This document shows, in pieces, positions 22,386-34,070 of a stretch of 64,000 bases of DNA (position 1 is its first letter; each line of letters begins with the position of its first letter). Source of the DNA: Mantis religiosa (lineage: Eukaryota > Arthropoda > Insecta > Mantodea > Mantidae); assembly GCA_030765055.1 (NCBI GenBank), contig JAUKNK010000150.1:1223501-1287500 (forward strand). The letters run 5' to 3'. The notes beneath the pieces are model-generated. The model was not told where the DNA came from and made no database searches. It saw only the letters and a list, made by a program, of their open reading frames with translations. Position numbers and translations under genes: made by a program.

Positions 22386-23046
22386 CCGTCCCTTCCGTCT
22401 GAGAATGTTATCTACCTGTACTCAGCGCCTGATACCATAGTGGACTGTAGAGACAACGGTGTCACCTACGAAGAGTCTGGTGCTACAAAACTCACCCGAA
22501 CTAATACCCGAGGGTAGTTACAGTTACAAAGGCAGAATCAGACTCAAATTTGAGTACCGTAAGTGAAGATTGAGCCACCAACCTTCAGCCTTCAATACCG
22601 TTCCTCTAAATAAAGCACGCCGGTACGACTTTGAATTTTCCAACTTACTCGCATTGTTTCCGATAAACCATAATTCCTTGTGGAAGAAATAATCACTGAA
22701 GAACTTAACAGTGGTTAACTATTACAACCCGGGACTTTAAGTGCTGTAATTCAGTAATGGAGAGTGCTAACTCCGAATAATTTGATGAAGCCTTACGGTT
22801 TATCGGAAAAAAAATGGTGCTCCGCTGAGGAATTTAATATTTTTCTAGCTTGTAGCTGTGGTATCTCAGAACAACCATACGGATAGCCAAAGACCTATGG
22901 TTAAAACTCCGAATGTAGGACTGAACCTATCACTTTTATTATACCTTTCCAAACCTACCCTGCACATATTATAATGAAAGAATAGCTAGACAATTATAAA
23001 AGCGGCTTTATTACTTTCTAGTATTGAAAGAATGTTGATGTTACAG
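22386..23046 (+). other. Intron sequence before TM7 exon
   Basis: This stretch has no gene. A patch at 22630-22675 (TTTCCAACTTACTCGCATT..CCGATAAACCA) resembles 61630-61668, suggesting an old dispersed repeat. Confidence 0.4.
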
Positions 23047-23234
23047 TGGTGGAGCGAAGCTGTGATTTATTGGACAGAATGCGAGAGTTACTCCACCCAG
23101 CTACACTGAGACCTCTGATGCTGGCAATTCCGTTCTTCTTCTTCGTCAACTGGACCGGCTATACCAACATTAGAGCCTTCACAATTCATGTCTTCAAGGA
23201 ATATGACATGCCAGTCAACGCCCAGTGGTCCACG
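23047..23234 (+). CDS. Tret1-like transporter exon (TM7)
   Basis: This exon follows a 12.2-kb intron. The acceptor is gatgttacag|TG and the donor CCACG|gtatgc. It enters in phase 1 and leaves in phase 0. It starts with a charged segment, RMRELLHPATLRPL, which matches the end of the cytoplasmic loop ('..LL.P...KPL'). TM7 (MLAIPFFFFVNWTGYTNI) and the extracellular loop FKEYDMPVNAQWST follow. In most sugar transporters this TM carries Q-Q-x-S/T-G-x-N. Here both glutamines are absent, while the T-G and a later N remain, so substrate binding may differ from canonical members. Confidence 0.87.
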
Positions 23235-23555
23235 GTATGCTTCCCTTATCACTTTTTCCTGATTCTAAACACTATTCAAACAGCTTTTACTTTATACATA
23301 TATCGTTTTAGGTACAATGGGAAACTAGAGAAACACAGTAGGTTCAAGCTTAAGTGATAATCAAATCTTTTATGACCTAGTCGCTATGTGATAACTCTGG
23401 AATTTCAATCTTTGCATGAACAATGAATTTCTATTTCAGAAATATGTAGGTATTTGAAAATTGGAACTAATAAAGTATGTATCTCTCAAATGGCAATTAA
23501 AAATTAATAATTTAGCATAAATTGTGTGGTTTAATGAGACCTATACTTTGTAGTA

Positions 23556-23650
23556 AGCTATTTTTGTGGTTTACCAGTCATGAAAAAGCCATTCGAAATG
23601 AAGAGCATTTGAGACGTTATTTCCAGAAAATTCCAAAAAGAAATTTCATT
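23556..23650 (+). repeat. Old dispersed repeat family J, copy 1
   Basis: The core TCATGAAAAAGCCATTCGAAATGAAGAG.ATTT...TATTTCCAGAAA.TT is shared with 25335-25445 (- strand) and 54215-54300 (- strand). All copies are diverged and the class is unknown. Confidence 0.5.
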
Positions 23651-25334
23651 TGTAATACACATATTATCTATAAAGGCGGGAGGGATGTCCTCTCACATCT
23701 CATACAAGTTAGCTGGGCATAGAGTATGAATGCCGTCAGACGTATACGCACCCATCAAATGTGCAAACAACTGCCAATAGACGCAATGTAACGTAGTACT
23801 CCGCGAACTAGTGATGCATTGACCTGCAAGTGTATGTAGACGCAAGATCCAGTAGTATAACGCAACTGCTTATTTTTCTTCTCGCTATACCTGTCATAGT
23901 CAGACCGTACCCCTATACCTGTAGTTGTTTACATGCGCGAGCGATAACAGCACAGTCCATGTGCAGTATACCATGGTAAAACGCACACGCCTCCGGCCTT
24001 TAATTATCATGTATGGCAATTTAATGAAAATCGTTTGAGATATTTTTGAGAATATAAGACAGTTCTAAAAGCTTTTCTATAAACAGTAGTTTGGTATGAA
24101 GAGACATGTGATACTCGTAAAGTCACATCCTTGGGAAAAGCTAAACTTAAATTACCGAGCTTGGTATTTAAACGAATCTTCGTTTTGTGTGTCGCAGTCC
24201 ACAGACAAACACTAATATATACGTGGTTCATTTTCTAAACACCTGATGTGTTGCACTCACATTACTTTTTCTGCTAACTCTTGTACAGACGTTTCTTACT
24301 ATCGCCTGTTGTTTTGCTCACTTCGTGTTAATCGAGGAAAATATTTGTAGAAATTGTGTCATAGCACATGTATTACAAAAGACATCTCGCTGTCGAATAG
24401 TGGAGTGTAAGTACTGTAAAAATGCTTTGTTTTTGAATTCACAGAATCTCAAAACATTTATTTCTGACGAATTCTCCAAATCGAATTTGCGGGTAGAATG
24501 CAGTACTTTCCCTACTTACTGTAAGTTCATGGGAGCGAAATTAGAGATTTGTGAGCTTCACCACGCTTACATTGAATAATTATGAAAAAAAGGAAAGGTC
24601 CCAAGCCAAACTCGCTATAAGCACACAATAATAGATTTTCACTTTCTTTACAGCAAACGATCAGTCGTACATGTGGAAAATTCCCAGTTATATTTTCCGT
24701 TCTGCTAAATAGATCTTAACGGCATTTATAAAACTTTGATTGTAAATGCAATTAATAGTCTCTGCTGATAGCAGAAATGTATTATAAATTTATAAGCATT
24801 AAATCCAGGAAGAAAGTAAATTAGTTTGAAGTGTCACCGAGCTTTCTGCCGTGAAGAAGTACACAACAAATCTCACCCATCTCTCGTAGAGTACGCAGGT
24901 GCCAAGATCATCGTTTACTTGCCGCTAGTGACCCATGCTTCGTGTTGTGAACCCCCTATATTATCATGATAGTTTAAGTTCATTAACTTGAAGTCAACTA
25001 CTCAGAATTTCTGTGTCTGGGAATAATAAAAGTAAGTTTTGGAGAAACGAGGCCTTTCTACTAATTTTACAACGTCCTATATTTACCTTCATTAAATTCT
25101 GCTGAGTCTTACAAGGAAAAAATTAGTATTGCTTGATTTGAACTTTAGTACTTACTTCATGTTCTTTATTTTCCTCACTACGTACATAGTAGATGCATAT
25201 CTCTGTCCACCATGAATACGATCCCAAGATTTTCAACAAAATCCACATACAACAAGCTATCCCTTGATATAGATAAGCTTTCGAATATGTTGATTTGCAC
25301 TTTTCAATATAATAACATATAACTATTTAGATAT

Positions 25335-25445
25335 TTTCATGACAAATGTAAGTATATGTTGAAATTTCTGGAAATGGCCTCTGAAGTCCTCTTCATTATG
25401 AATGATATTTTCATAACAGATAAATCGTAAAGTAAACAAAATCTT
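25335..25445 (-). repeat. Old dispersed repeat family J, copy 2
   Basis: The - strand reads TTATGAAAATATCATTCATAATGAAGAG followed by GGCCATTTCCAGAAATTTCAA, collinear with the copy at 23556. Confidence 0.5.
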
Positions 25446-25541
25446 ATTACAAAAAATGCAGATCTCAGTAAAGCACGCAATTTTTGCCCTTTCTGACGCA
25501 GTTAACAATGTACAAAATATTCATTGTCATTGGTTTTAATG

Positions 25542-25777
25542 CCCGCCTCGGTAGCGTAGATGGTAGCATGTCTGCCTCACGTTCCAGAGGTCCCGAGTCC
25601 CGGTCAGGGTGAGTTACCTGGATAAGGTTTTCCGGATTTTCCGTTATCCTAAAAGACAAATGTTGGGTAACTCTAACCTCCATGGGCCTTGAGCTCATTT
25701 GAGTATCATTCCACCCATCCCATTCATCGTCCGACATCTCTTAACGTTGGAGAATGTAAATTACAAAGAAAAAAACA
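25542..25777 (+). mobile_element. SINE family A with exact target-site duplication
   Basis: The head CCCGCCTCGGTAGCGTAGATGG is followed by a degenerate B box (GAGTCCCGGTCAGG), the family body and the tail TTACAAAGAAAAAAACA. The 9-bp direct repeat GTTTTAATG flanks it at 25533-25541 and 25778-25786. Confidence 0.93.
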
Positions 25778-25786
25778 GTTTTAATG

Positions 25787-26524
25787 TTCCAGCGCTTACA
25801 CTTTTGTTAAACTTGATAACATCTCCAAGTGCACGAAGCATTTTGATACCATCTCAAGTATCTCCGTATTTGAAGATCTTACTGCCAGCTACTACAGTAG
25901 TGAACTAAGTAATCTTTGTCTCAGGTCACATGGATGCAATGAAAGTAAACATCATCAGTTAAGTTGGTCGATTAATGTCATATTTGAAACAAAGAACAAT
26001 TTAGAGAATATACAATTAAATTGTTTTTGAACCTTAGCACTAGAAAATGTCTCATTTGAAGGATTATATCGTTTAATTCTGAAGCAGCAATATTTTTGGA
26101 TCCAAAATAATTATTTCCGCCATAAGATAGAGAAGTGCAAGTTGCGTGAGTCCCTGAAATGTTAAGCGTATTTACTCCTGCAGCGATTGGAAAATATGTA
26201 TATACCGTGCTAGATCTTTACGTGCTATAGGTTGTCGATAATCGACAACACTAAAATGACTGTAAGACACTACAAAAAGACAGAGGTTTAAAATGCACTC
26301 CCTTTTATCGACCTAAGTCCTACATACTTCATGATCGCACACCAGTGTTTTACTTTATTTGTGTATACTATACCCAAATTTGTAATTTGTGAAATTTTAA
26401 CAATTCTATACTCTTTCTAATTTTCGGAACTGGCCTATTTGTTTATTTGGAACTCATACATCCGAACGCTCCGAGTTCCGGGTATCGGATTTATCCTTCT
26501 TTTAAATTAATGTTATTTAAACGA
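25787..26524 (+). other. Intron sequence
   Basis: Nothing recognisable. Confidence 0.4.
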
Positions 26525-26705
26525 CTAGATCATATTGGATAACAAATGAAATGCGTGAAATTATAAGATGCTCAAAAGAACCGATCCACAGAGCTTAGAG
26601 TTAGTTACCCAATATTCATCTGACAGGCTAAGGGAACCCCTGGAAAAATCCTTATACAGATCATTCACCCTGACCAACATTTGAACCCGGGACCTCCTGA
26701 AGGTA
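26525..26705 (-). mobile_element. SINE family A, old degraded copy
   Basis: It retains GATCATATTGGATAACAAATG, CAGAGCTTAGAGTTAG.TACCCAATATTCATCTGACAGG, ACCCTGACCAACATTTGAACCCGGGACCTCCTGAA. The head complement is missing after this point. Confidence 0.8.
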
Positions 26706-28040
26706 TTTCTTGTTGACTTGATATCGCCGGAATATAACTGATTTAGCTACACTTACTTGATTAATTGCTACTCCAGGGAACTTGGCTATGACTTCTGCCT
26801 GTTAAAAGTTCAATTCTCAGCGCTTTTATTATAAATTGATGTTAATAAATTAAATTACTTACTGAAATTCTTATTTATCGTCTTATCATTTCTTTATTAA
26901 TCTATTATCATTCGGAGTTAATAATTCCTTTATCAAATTTTAAGACCTTTTTGGGTCTGGTCATAAAAGGTGAAGCCATTTCATATTCAATGCATATCGG
27001 TGAGCTCCTAAAAGCCTTGTGTATTACTTGAGCCTACATGTTACCATTATATCTACAAGAAAAATATGGAATAAAACCACTTGTGCTTATGTGTGTCTGT
27101 AATAATAAGTAGATAGAAGAAGGTTTTGTAAAAATAGTCCGTATACACGGTGATCATTTTTATTCGTTATTTCCCGCTTTCCGATTGAGCAAGAATGATA
27201 TCATAGTTGACTATGAGTCTATCTTGAAATCATACTACCCTCTACAGCGAAAAAGCGGTAATTTTTGCGAAACAGTAAGCAAATTACAGCACTCTGAGTG
27301 TTTGTACTGCTAACTAATATAACCAGCTTCCCCTGGATATGAAAACAGACCAGCGCTTCTTCATGGTTGAATGCTACTTTTGTACAGGCATTAAAATTGG
27401 TGCGACATAAAAATATAGTTTAAACCGCTGCATAGAGGGATTTATGCAACGCTATCCAGCATTAAGACAAGTCCCTCGGAGCGTAATGTTGTGGAAAGTG
27501 TCTAGTTACCGTCAAATTGACATACTTTTGTCTGCAACACAAAGGTCTTACGTTTTATCGGTATGCGATGTAAATTTTTTGGCATTCTCACACTTAATTA
27601 AAATGTCTATTATTGTTGGCATTCTTTTCTCTTTTAAAATCAATAGGTGCATCAAACATTTCCAAGATACAGGATCAGTTACTCGCAGAAAGAGAGACAT
27701 TGGACGCTAGAAAGTGATTGGTCCGAATCTAGAAGCATTGAATAATGTTATGACAGAAAGGCCTCAAGCATACCTTCCCGCAATACAGATTATAGGGGGA
27801 AGAGAGAAAGGAAATATAAGAAAATGGACACACAAGACTATGTATTTAAGATATTTTCTTGTTTAGACTTGGACAAAAGCTTTGTACATATTGTAACACT
27901 AATTTATTTTTCATCCCTAGAACATACTCTGCTAATTTTCTGGTTAGTAATGAAGTCACATTGCGAGGAAACGGTGGGTGGTAGAAAAAATTGAAATCAA
28001 GCTGAAATATTTACATTTTATGTGACAGGTTTACTATATG
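26706..28040 (+). other. Intron sequence
   Basis: I recognise no gene. A frame at 27444-27710 ending IKHFQDTGSVTRRKRDIGR is reminiscent of the HTH part of Tc1-type transposases ('..F..TGSV.R....GR'). It may be a small transposon scrap, but no catalytic part is visible. Confidence 0.35.
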
Positions 28041-28360
<320 letters not shown>

Positions 28361-28803
28361 ATATGTTCATTATGAAATAAGTACTCATTGACTTATCATT
28401 TCGTATATTCTTCATAGTCTACTTTTTTGGCTTAATAATTAGCTTTTCACTGCATTGCATTACGGTATACAGTTTTCTAAAAACAGTTATCGTATCTACG
28501 CACCAGGAGAAATTATGCAGCTGTATATTACGCGGACAGGACCCACCTCTCAAAAAGTATATTTACCTGCCGGTAGAGGGAGGCCGCAAAGCTGTTCTGA
28601 ACACATCAAATAGGATCGCAAGCTGCTAGGGGAATGGTATATAAACCCGCTCCATTAGCGATGCTATTGATGACGTCAAATTTTGCGCGGTAAAACTGCA
28701 GATAAAAATGAACACCGTGTATAGTGAATAGGACACATCCGATTTTTTAACCTCATCTCCAACTGGAGGTAATTAAGGTTTCAGAAGTTTTCTCTATCTG
28801 CAG
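28361..28803 (+). other. Intron sequence
   Basis: There is no gene. A GC-richer patch, 28530-28700 (CACCTCTCAAAAAG...GGTATATAAACCCGC), is of unknown origin. Confidence 0.4.
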
Positions 28804-29063
28804 GTATTGACGGCAGCAGCAGGCATCTTTGGAGCACTGTTCCTGGTAATGACGATCCATCGAATCGGTAAACGTCCTGTTTCACTGATGTGTATGATAG
28901 CAAATGTAGCAGTGACGTTTCTACTCGGAGCCTGTGCCTATTGTCAAAGGGAGTGGCAGAATATTACGTGGTTACCTCTAGTACTTGTCATAATTCTATC
29001 ATTCTTGAGCAGCACAATCGGTCAGATCCCCTGGCTGCTCACTTCAGAAGCCTTCCCGTTCAG
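28804..29063 (+). CDS. Tret1-like transporter exon (TM8-TM10)
   Basis: The acceptor is ctatctgcag|GTA and the donor TTCAG|gtaaga. It enters in phase 0 and leaves in phase 2. It encodes TM8 (VLTAAAGIFGALFLVM), the loop 8-9 signature IHRIGKRP (counterpart of D-R-x-G-R-R/K), TM9 (CMIANVAVTFLLGACAYC), and TM10 followed by GQIPWLLTSEAFPF. The last stretch matches 'G.IPWL...E.FP', a strong sugar-transporter signature. The next exon supplies the R-x-x-G that should follow. Confidence 0.92.
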
Positions 29064-29765
29064 GTAAGATTAAGACTGAAATACACTTTTTCATTAAAGC
29101 TCCTTTGTGTCTTTACTTTTTGTACCTCTACTTATCACATTCAATCAAAAAATTCGATATCGAGTTTACGCCACAAATGCTTTTGGAGGTAAAATGCCCT
29201 TATATGTTTCATTTACATGAACAGAAAACCTAAGAACGATATTTGCAATAAATGTGAACTTTTGTTCACAATTGGTGAATAAACATGGTGCTTCATTAAC
29301 CCTGCAGCGCTAGCGTGGCATTTTGAGACATAAAAGCTCGTGCGGCCTCTGAGAGACACCATTCAATTTTTTCAATATTTAGGTACATTTATGTAGCTTG
29401 AACAGTCCTTTTTTATTATAGCGGTAATCATAGTTCATTTAAAATTCCTGAACATGTTTTCTATACATTTATTAATTAATAAGGTGTGTATTGAAGCAAC
29501 ATTTATTACAATTACATTTAAGTGTACTCATTTTGGATAAATTCACCAATAACATAGTTTTATTTAAATGCAATTAACAATTAAACAATGTTGTTGCGTA
29601 TTTTAACCATATTTTGATAGGCTCACAAATATTAGTGTCCTAAGATTGTGCATAACAACTTTAACCACCAGTTTCTGGTCTATTCTAACACTTCAATATT
29701 ATGCTCAACATCAAACATTTATGAATGTTCTACAGATTATTTTTCACAGTGCTTCTGTACTCACA

Positions 29766-30793
29766 CTATGTATAGTCTGAACATATTTGCTGGGCGTATT
29801 CGAGACAAATATACTGTCCGCAAGATCTGAATGTATATCTCGTAGCTCTGTTTTTCAAACGACCACATTTGTAAGACCTTCTTCTCTTCGCACTCGTATC
29901 AGCTTCTTTTGTCATCTGGGTTTCGTCTGTATTAGTATATAGGTTAGAAATGTCCCGTTGAAGGCTACTGGTAGGGAAGAGGATTGTGAGCGTACCTTCA
30001 AGATCACGAACCAAACCTTTCAGAAAGCGACTGCGTTTTTTCATATCACTTTTATTGTTACTCTGGAAAATAATTTGACAATTTATGCCTGCTACATTCA
30101 GTTTGCTGAAAGACACCACCATTGGCCACCTGTTTGTCTTCCTGGACACATTGTATGTGCTACACAACTGGTCTACAGTGTCAACACCTGAATTTGTTGT
30201 GTTATAGAAATTTATTATTTCTGGCTTTCCTTTTTCTCCAGTTGTAATGTGAATAGAAGCGTCATGGTGCATTGTAGAGAGAGCCAATACAACTTTATTC
30301 CGTTTGGGTACATATGAAACTAATGTGGAATTGTCCTGGAAGCCAAACAAAGATGAGCTTACCTCTCGGTATTTTGCTGTGACAAATTCAGGGGGAATTT
30401 GTTCTTTGATAGATAGATTCAACATGAAAAATTCAATGCCATGGCTGGGATTTGAACCACGGATATCCTGGTTTCCATCCAGTCGCTCTAACCCATTGAG
30501 CTACTATGTTCAACGTGCCGTGCTTTCGTGCCTTTCATGTTGACTCCATCTATCAAAAACCTTAGCCTATATACGGCTAGTGTGAAGAAATGATTAATTT
30601 TCATCAATTAACTAATTTGTTGTTTGTTTTTTCTTACAGTTACAACAAAGGTAATGTTGTGTTCATACAGATAATTTGCAATTTCGATATTCCTAAACCA
30701 ATAGTCTATTGTGAGGTTCCTTCCTGTACCGGAAATAACTGTGGTTAGGCGTTTCATTACATCACTAGCTCTGTTACTTATTTTAAGCATCTT
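29766..30793 (-). pseudogene. piggyBac transposase fragment split by a SINE
   Basis: The first visible part (30793 to 30614) contains VISGTGRNLTIDYWF and ITFVVTVRKNKQQI. The second (30407 to 29766) continues with QIPPEFV, then GVDTVDQLCSTYNVSRKTNR and KLNVAGINCQIIF. These match PGBD-type transposases ('ISGTGRN.T.DNWF', 'GVDTVDQ....S..R.TRRWP'). A cysteine-containing tail (SCGQYICLEYAQQIC) could be the decayed C-terminal zinc-binding region. The reading frame continues in the right register on both sides of the SINE. The N-terminal half is absent. Confidence 0.9.
30408..30613. mobile_element. Snap-back copy of SINE family C
   Basis: It begins GATAGATAGATTCAACATG with the tRNA-like head on the - strand (GGGATTTGAACCACGG, GCTCTAACCCATTGAGCTA). 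Then, after a spacer, it continues on the + strand with TTTCATGTTGACTCCATCTATC and the complete family tail. The 12-bp flanks AATTTGTTCTTT (30396-30407) and AATTTGTTGTTT (30614-30625) form a target-site duplication with one mismatch. Confidence 0.88.
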
Positions 30794-30800
30794 CCAAAGT

Positions 30801-31729
30801 GCTTAACGATTTTATTTAAAGCGTACTAAATTGGAGGACCCGAATGATATCCTGAATTTTGGGAATAACTTGTAAAGCTGTTTTCATTTGGAATGAATTT
30901 CACATAATTTTGTTCAACTAGTAAACAATAAGAGACAAACAAAACCATACCGCACAAACAGGCTCATATCTTCAGGACGATGATTTTGATTCAATCAACG
31001 TTTTAGGTATTTGTAGGCACTTGTGAAGTATCTATTGGTTTGAGTTTTTCAGTACTTTGTCATCGTTTACTGTACTGCCAAAATTTATCTGTTACGATTT
31101 AAGGAAAGTGCGCGGCATTATGGGCATTATACAACGACAAGTGTTTAATCGCGGCTATCACTGTTCCTCTTGTATCTGAGGAGAAATTTGTAATGAAACT
31201 TTGCACAGTCGTTTACAGCAGTTAACTTTAAGCAGGTACAACAACAAATTTTTGAATGAATGTTTTGTATAAAATTTAGAAATAAATGATAGTGTGTAAA
31301 CAAACTGACGCGAATATAACACAAATTATTTTTTCATATTGTTTCCATCAAATACATATGTGAATTCAATAGAAGGTGAGGCAAGTATTCCGATGAGCTG
31401 GAGATTCAGGAACAGGATTTCTAGGAACAACGCAACCAGATACGTTTATTAGGATTTCCAAGAATTGTCTGGATATCGAAGCTTAACTGTTTCCTCCAAA
31501 TAAGACACATGTGGAAAAGAGAGTACATCTGCTGTATAGAATGATCAGCAGATCTTGAGAGATGCCGCTGAGGGGCCATCAAAACTACTTACATCGAATC
31601 TGTTTCAAATACACCAGTCATGTTGTAAGCTTCATTTCATTTCAACTGAGAACACGCTTCAAAGGTAGACATGAGAGAAAAGTGATCCGTTGGTGTATAG
31701 CCCGCTTTGGTTAGTCAACAAAGCTCTTT
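30801..31729 (+). other. Intron sequence
   Basis: I recognise no gene or repeat. Confidence 0.4.
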
Positions 31730-31739
31730 ATACCTTCCT

Positions 31740-31983
31740 CTTTTTTGTGTAGTTTACGTCCTCCAACGTTAAGTCATATCGGACGATGAATGAAACTGGT
31801 GAAATGATGCTCAAATGAGTCCGGGATCCTTTGAGCTTAAAGCTACTTGACATTCGTCTTTAAGGATAAGGGAAAACCCCGGAAAAACCTTATCCAAGTA
31901 ATTCACCCTGATCGAGATTCGAACTCGGGACCTCTTGAACGGGAGGCAGACACGCTACCATTTACGCTACCGAGGCGGGCTAC
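31740..31983 (-). mobile_element. SINE family A with target-site duplication
   Basis: This is a full-length - strand copy ending GCTACCGAGGCGGGC. The 10-bp direct repeat ATACCTTCCT flanks it (31730-31739 and 31984-31993). Confidence 0.93.
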
Positions 31984-32487
31984 ATACCTTCCTAAGATGT
32001 TTGTGTTTGCTCGCCTGTTGATCCTGACATACTGGGTATTCATTTATATTCGTATTTTCACGAACAAGCGCTTGAGGTAAGCACTTAAGGTTAGAGAAGC
32101 GCGTTTCTTAGAGCAAGGGTACTAAATCAGTAATTATCGATGAATTTATGAACAACTTTGCATGGCATACAGACATGACATTGGCCATCAGCTCTGTATT
32201 GCATTTTTCAGCCTTAGGAGTGCTTGTTTTAACAACGGTACAAACCGAAAGGAAGTGATACAGATTTTGTTATCAGTAGGGCCCGGATTTTGATGAAAAG
32301 TCATCTTTTTTCTGAGTAGTCATAGACGATGCTTATTGCAAATTAAGTGCATTATGGAACAAGTACGTTAGATATATATGGTTTTTAGGTAATCAAAAAG
32401 CATTTTTCCACAATTTTATAATAAAGTCATTTTCTAACATTTATATGCATTTTCCGGTCATTTCCTTTCCTTTTCACGAATTTATAG

Positions 32488-32575
32488 GGCATTTTCATCT
32501 GTAGCACGCGTTCGGGAGGCCCGGGTTCGATTCCCGTGGCGGACCTGACCCTGACCCATGGGCTTTTTAGGGATT
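32488..32575 (+). mobile_element. SINE family B head fragment
   Basis: Only the tRNA-like region remains (CATCTGTAGCACGCGTTCGGGAGG, GGGTTCGATTCCCGTGGCGG, CTGACCCATGGGCTTTTTAGGG). It sits inside the left part of the hAT relic. Confidence 0.75.
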
Positions 32576-32689
32576 TTAAAATAATTTGTGATTAAAAGTA
32601 CATTTATATATTTTATATGAAATAGTGACTGTGTAGGTGTGGTTAACATGTAATTAACACAAGTCAGCGTCTTAACAGTGTTGGTGAAT

Positions 32690-33795
32690 TTATGACGCAT
32701 CAATTCAAGGAATCGTCGATTACATCATGCAATACGTGTGGATTGTATTCACAGAAAACATTTGCGAGCTCTTCAAAATGTGAAAAAAGGACAATCGTCT
32801 CCGTTACTGTTAAAAGAAACGGCTTCGACAAGTAACAAGTCATCTTCCTTTTATAAATAATTATGTGAAGTGTTTGTTAGTGCAAATATTCCGCTAGGAA
32901 AATTAATTCCAAACTACGAGATTTTCTTGAACGTCACCCTGGTCATACAATTTCAAATGAGTCAACTTTGCGTAAAAGTTACATACAAAAATGTTATGAA
33001 GAAACGTTAAACCGAATACGTGAATGTGTGAATGGAAAATAAAATGTATCAGTTGATGAGACAACCGATTCAGAGGGGCGATATGTGGCCAATGGTACGC
33101 TAGAAGCTACTAGTGTCGGATAAGTGTTTCTTCTAACCTCAGAGATTATGGAAGCTGTTAACCACTGTCAGATATGCAAACTGTTCGATAAATCCATGTG
33201 TTTTTGTGGCCTAGTGGAATACAGCATGACAACGTGCTTCTCTTCCTAACAGACGCGGAGCCTTACATGGTAAAGGCGGAAAAATCGATCCAATTATTTT
33301 ACAATAAGATGGTGTATGTTACGTGTTTGGCCCAAGCTTTTCATCGAATTCATCATGGCGCAGCGGGTCAAATCAACATTTCCAGAAGTAGATACACTAA
33401 TTTCCATAGTAAAGAAAATATTTTCAATAGCGCCAACCCAAACTATGTATTTCAAAGATAAAGCCCCTAATGTAGCTTTGCCCCCGGCACTAATTTTAAC
33501 ACGCTGGAGTACATGGTTAACTACACTGTGACAATTTTCAAATATTGAGAGAAGTTGCCATATAAAGTGGTTGCCAAGGGATTGCCAATATCGATCAGGA
33601 GAAGACTTCAGAACTGATATTTTAGAACAGGATTTAACAAGCAGTGACTGTGCTTTTTCAAATATGCATCTTTAACATCCGTGGAAGTGGAGAGAGGTTT
33701 CTCGAAGTATAAAGCAGTTTTAGCTAACAACCGCCGTTCCTTTACTTTTGATAACTTGAAAATGACCATGGTAGTGTACTGCAACGCTAAGTAAA
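32690..33795 (+). pseudogene. hAT transposase, broken
   Basis: The pieces are collinear with a hAT transposase. First come ESTLRKSYIQKCYEETLNRI and SVDETTDSEGRYVANGTLE, carrying the D of the catalytic triad. Then, around 33320-33530, come HVTCLAQAFHRI in one frame and STFPEVDTLISIVKKIF, APNVALPPALILTRWSTWL in another. Last, near 33680-33790, is a frame with SVEVERGFSKYKAVLANNRR, the hAT dimerisation motif. There are several frameshifts and stops. Confidence 0.85.
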
Positions 33796-34070
33796 GTATG
33801 TTTTGGCTAATGGGCGCAGTAACTTATTTTTTCATATTTTATAAAATTGAAAATTACGTGATGAATTTTGAATTTATTTATTATTTAGTAGCAATAATTT
33901 AATTATTTACTGAAAAAGTTAATTTTAAAATATGGTTATTCGAAGCGTATATTCATTATTTGGCTGTGACAATTATTATTTTTTTTTTTTTTACATTTTA
34001 TGTGTATTTTTTATATTTTAAGGGCATTTTGTAGCTCATTTTTATAGAATGTTTAGGTCAACAACTATTT

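Larger units (their letters stand above)
23235..25532 (+). other. Intron sequence with old dispersed repeats
   Basis: I recognise no gene here. It contains two copies of a short old repeat (23556-23650 and 25335-25445, listed separately). A patch at 24432-24531 (CAGAATCTCAAAACATTTATTTCT) resembles 36322-36421. Confidence 0.4.
29300..30800 (-). mobile_element. piggyBac-like element, 5'-truncated
   Basis: The left (3') end starts at TTAA (29296-29299) followed by CCCTGCAGCGC, as expected for piggyBac termini. The coding relic runs on the - strand. I found no right-hand terminal repeat; the coding match stops near 30800, so the 5' end is lost. A SINE C insertion splits it at 30408-30613. Confidence 0.82.
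32262..34070 (+). mobile_element. hAT-like transposon relic
   Basis: The left end begins near CAGTAGGGCCCGGATTTTGATG (from 32276), typical of hAT terminal repeats. AT-rich subterminal sequence follows, then a broken transposase on the + strand and a 3' flank with AAGGGCATTTTGTAGC near 34020. I could not find the right terminal repeat, so the right limit is approximate. Confidence 0.65.

Noticed and set aside
24325..24579. Cysteine-rich 84-codon frame as a zinc-finger protein
   Set aside because: The C-x2-C spacings do not fit a known finger and part of the DNA resembles 36322-36421, so a repeat is more likely.
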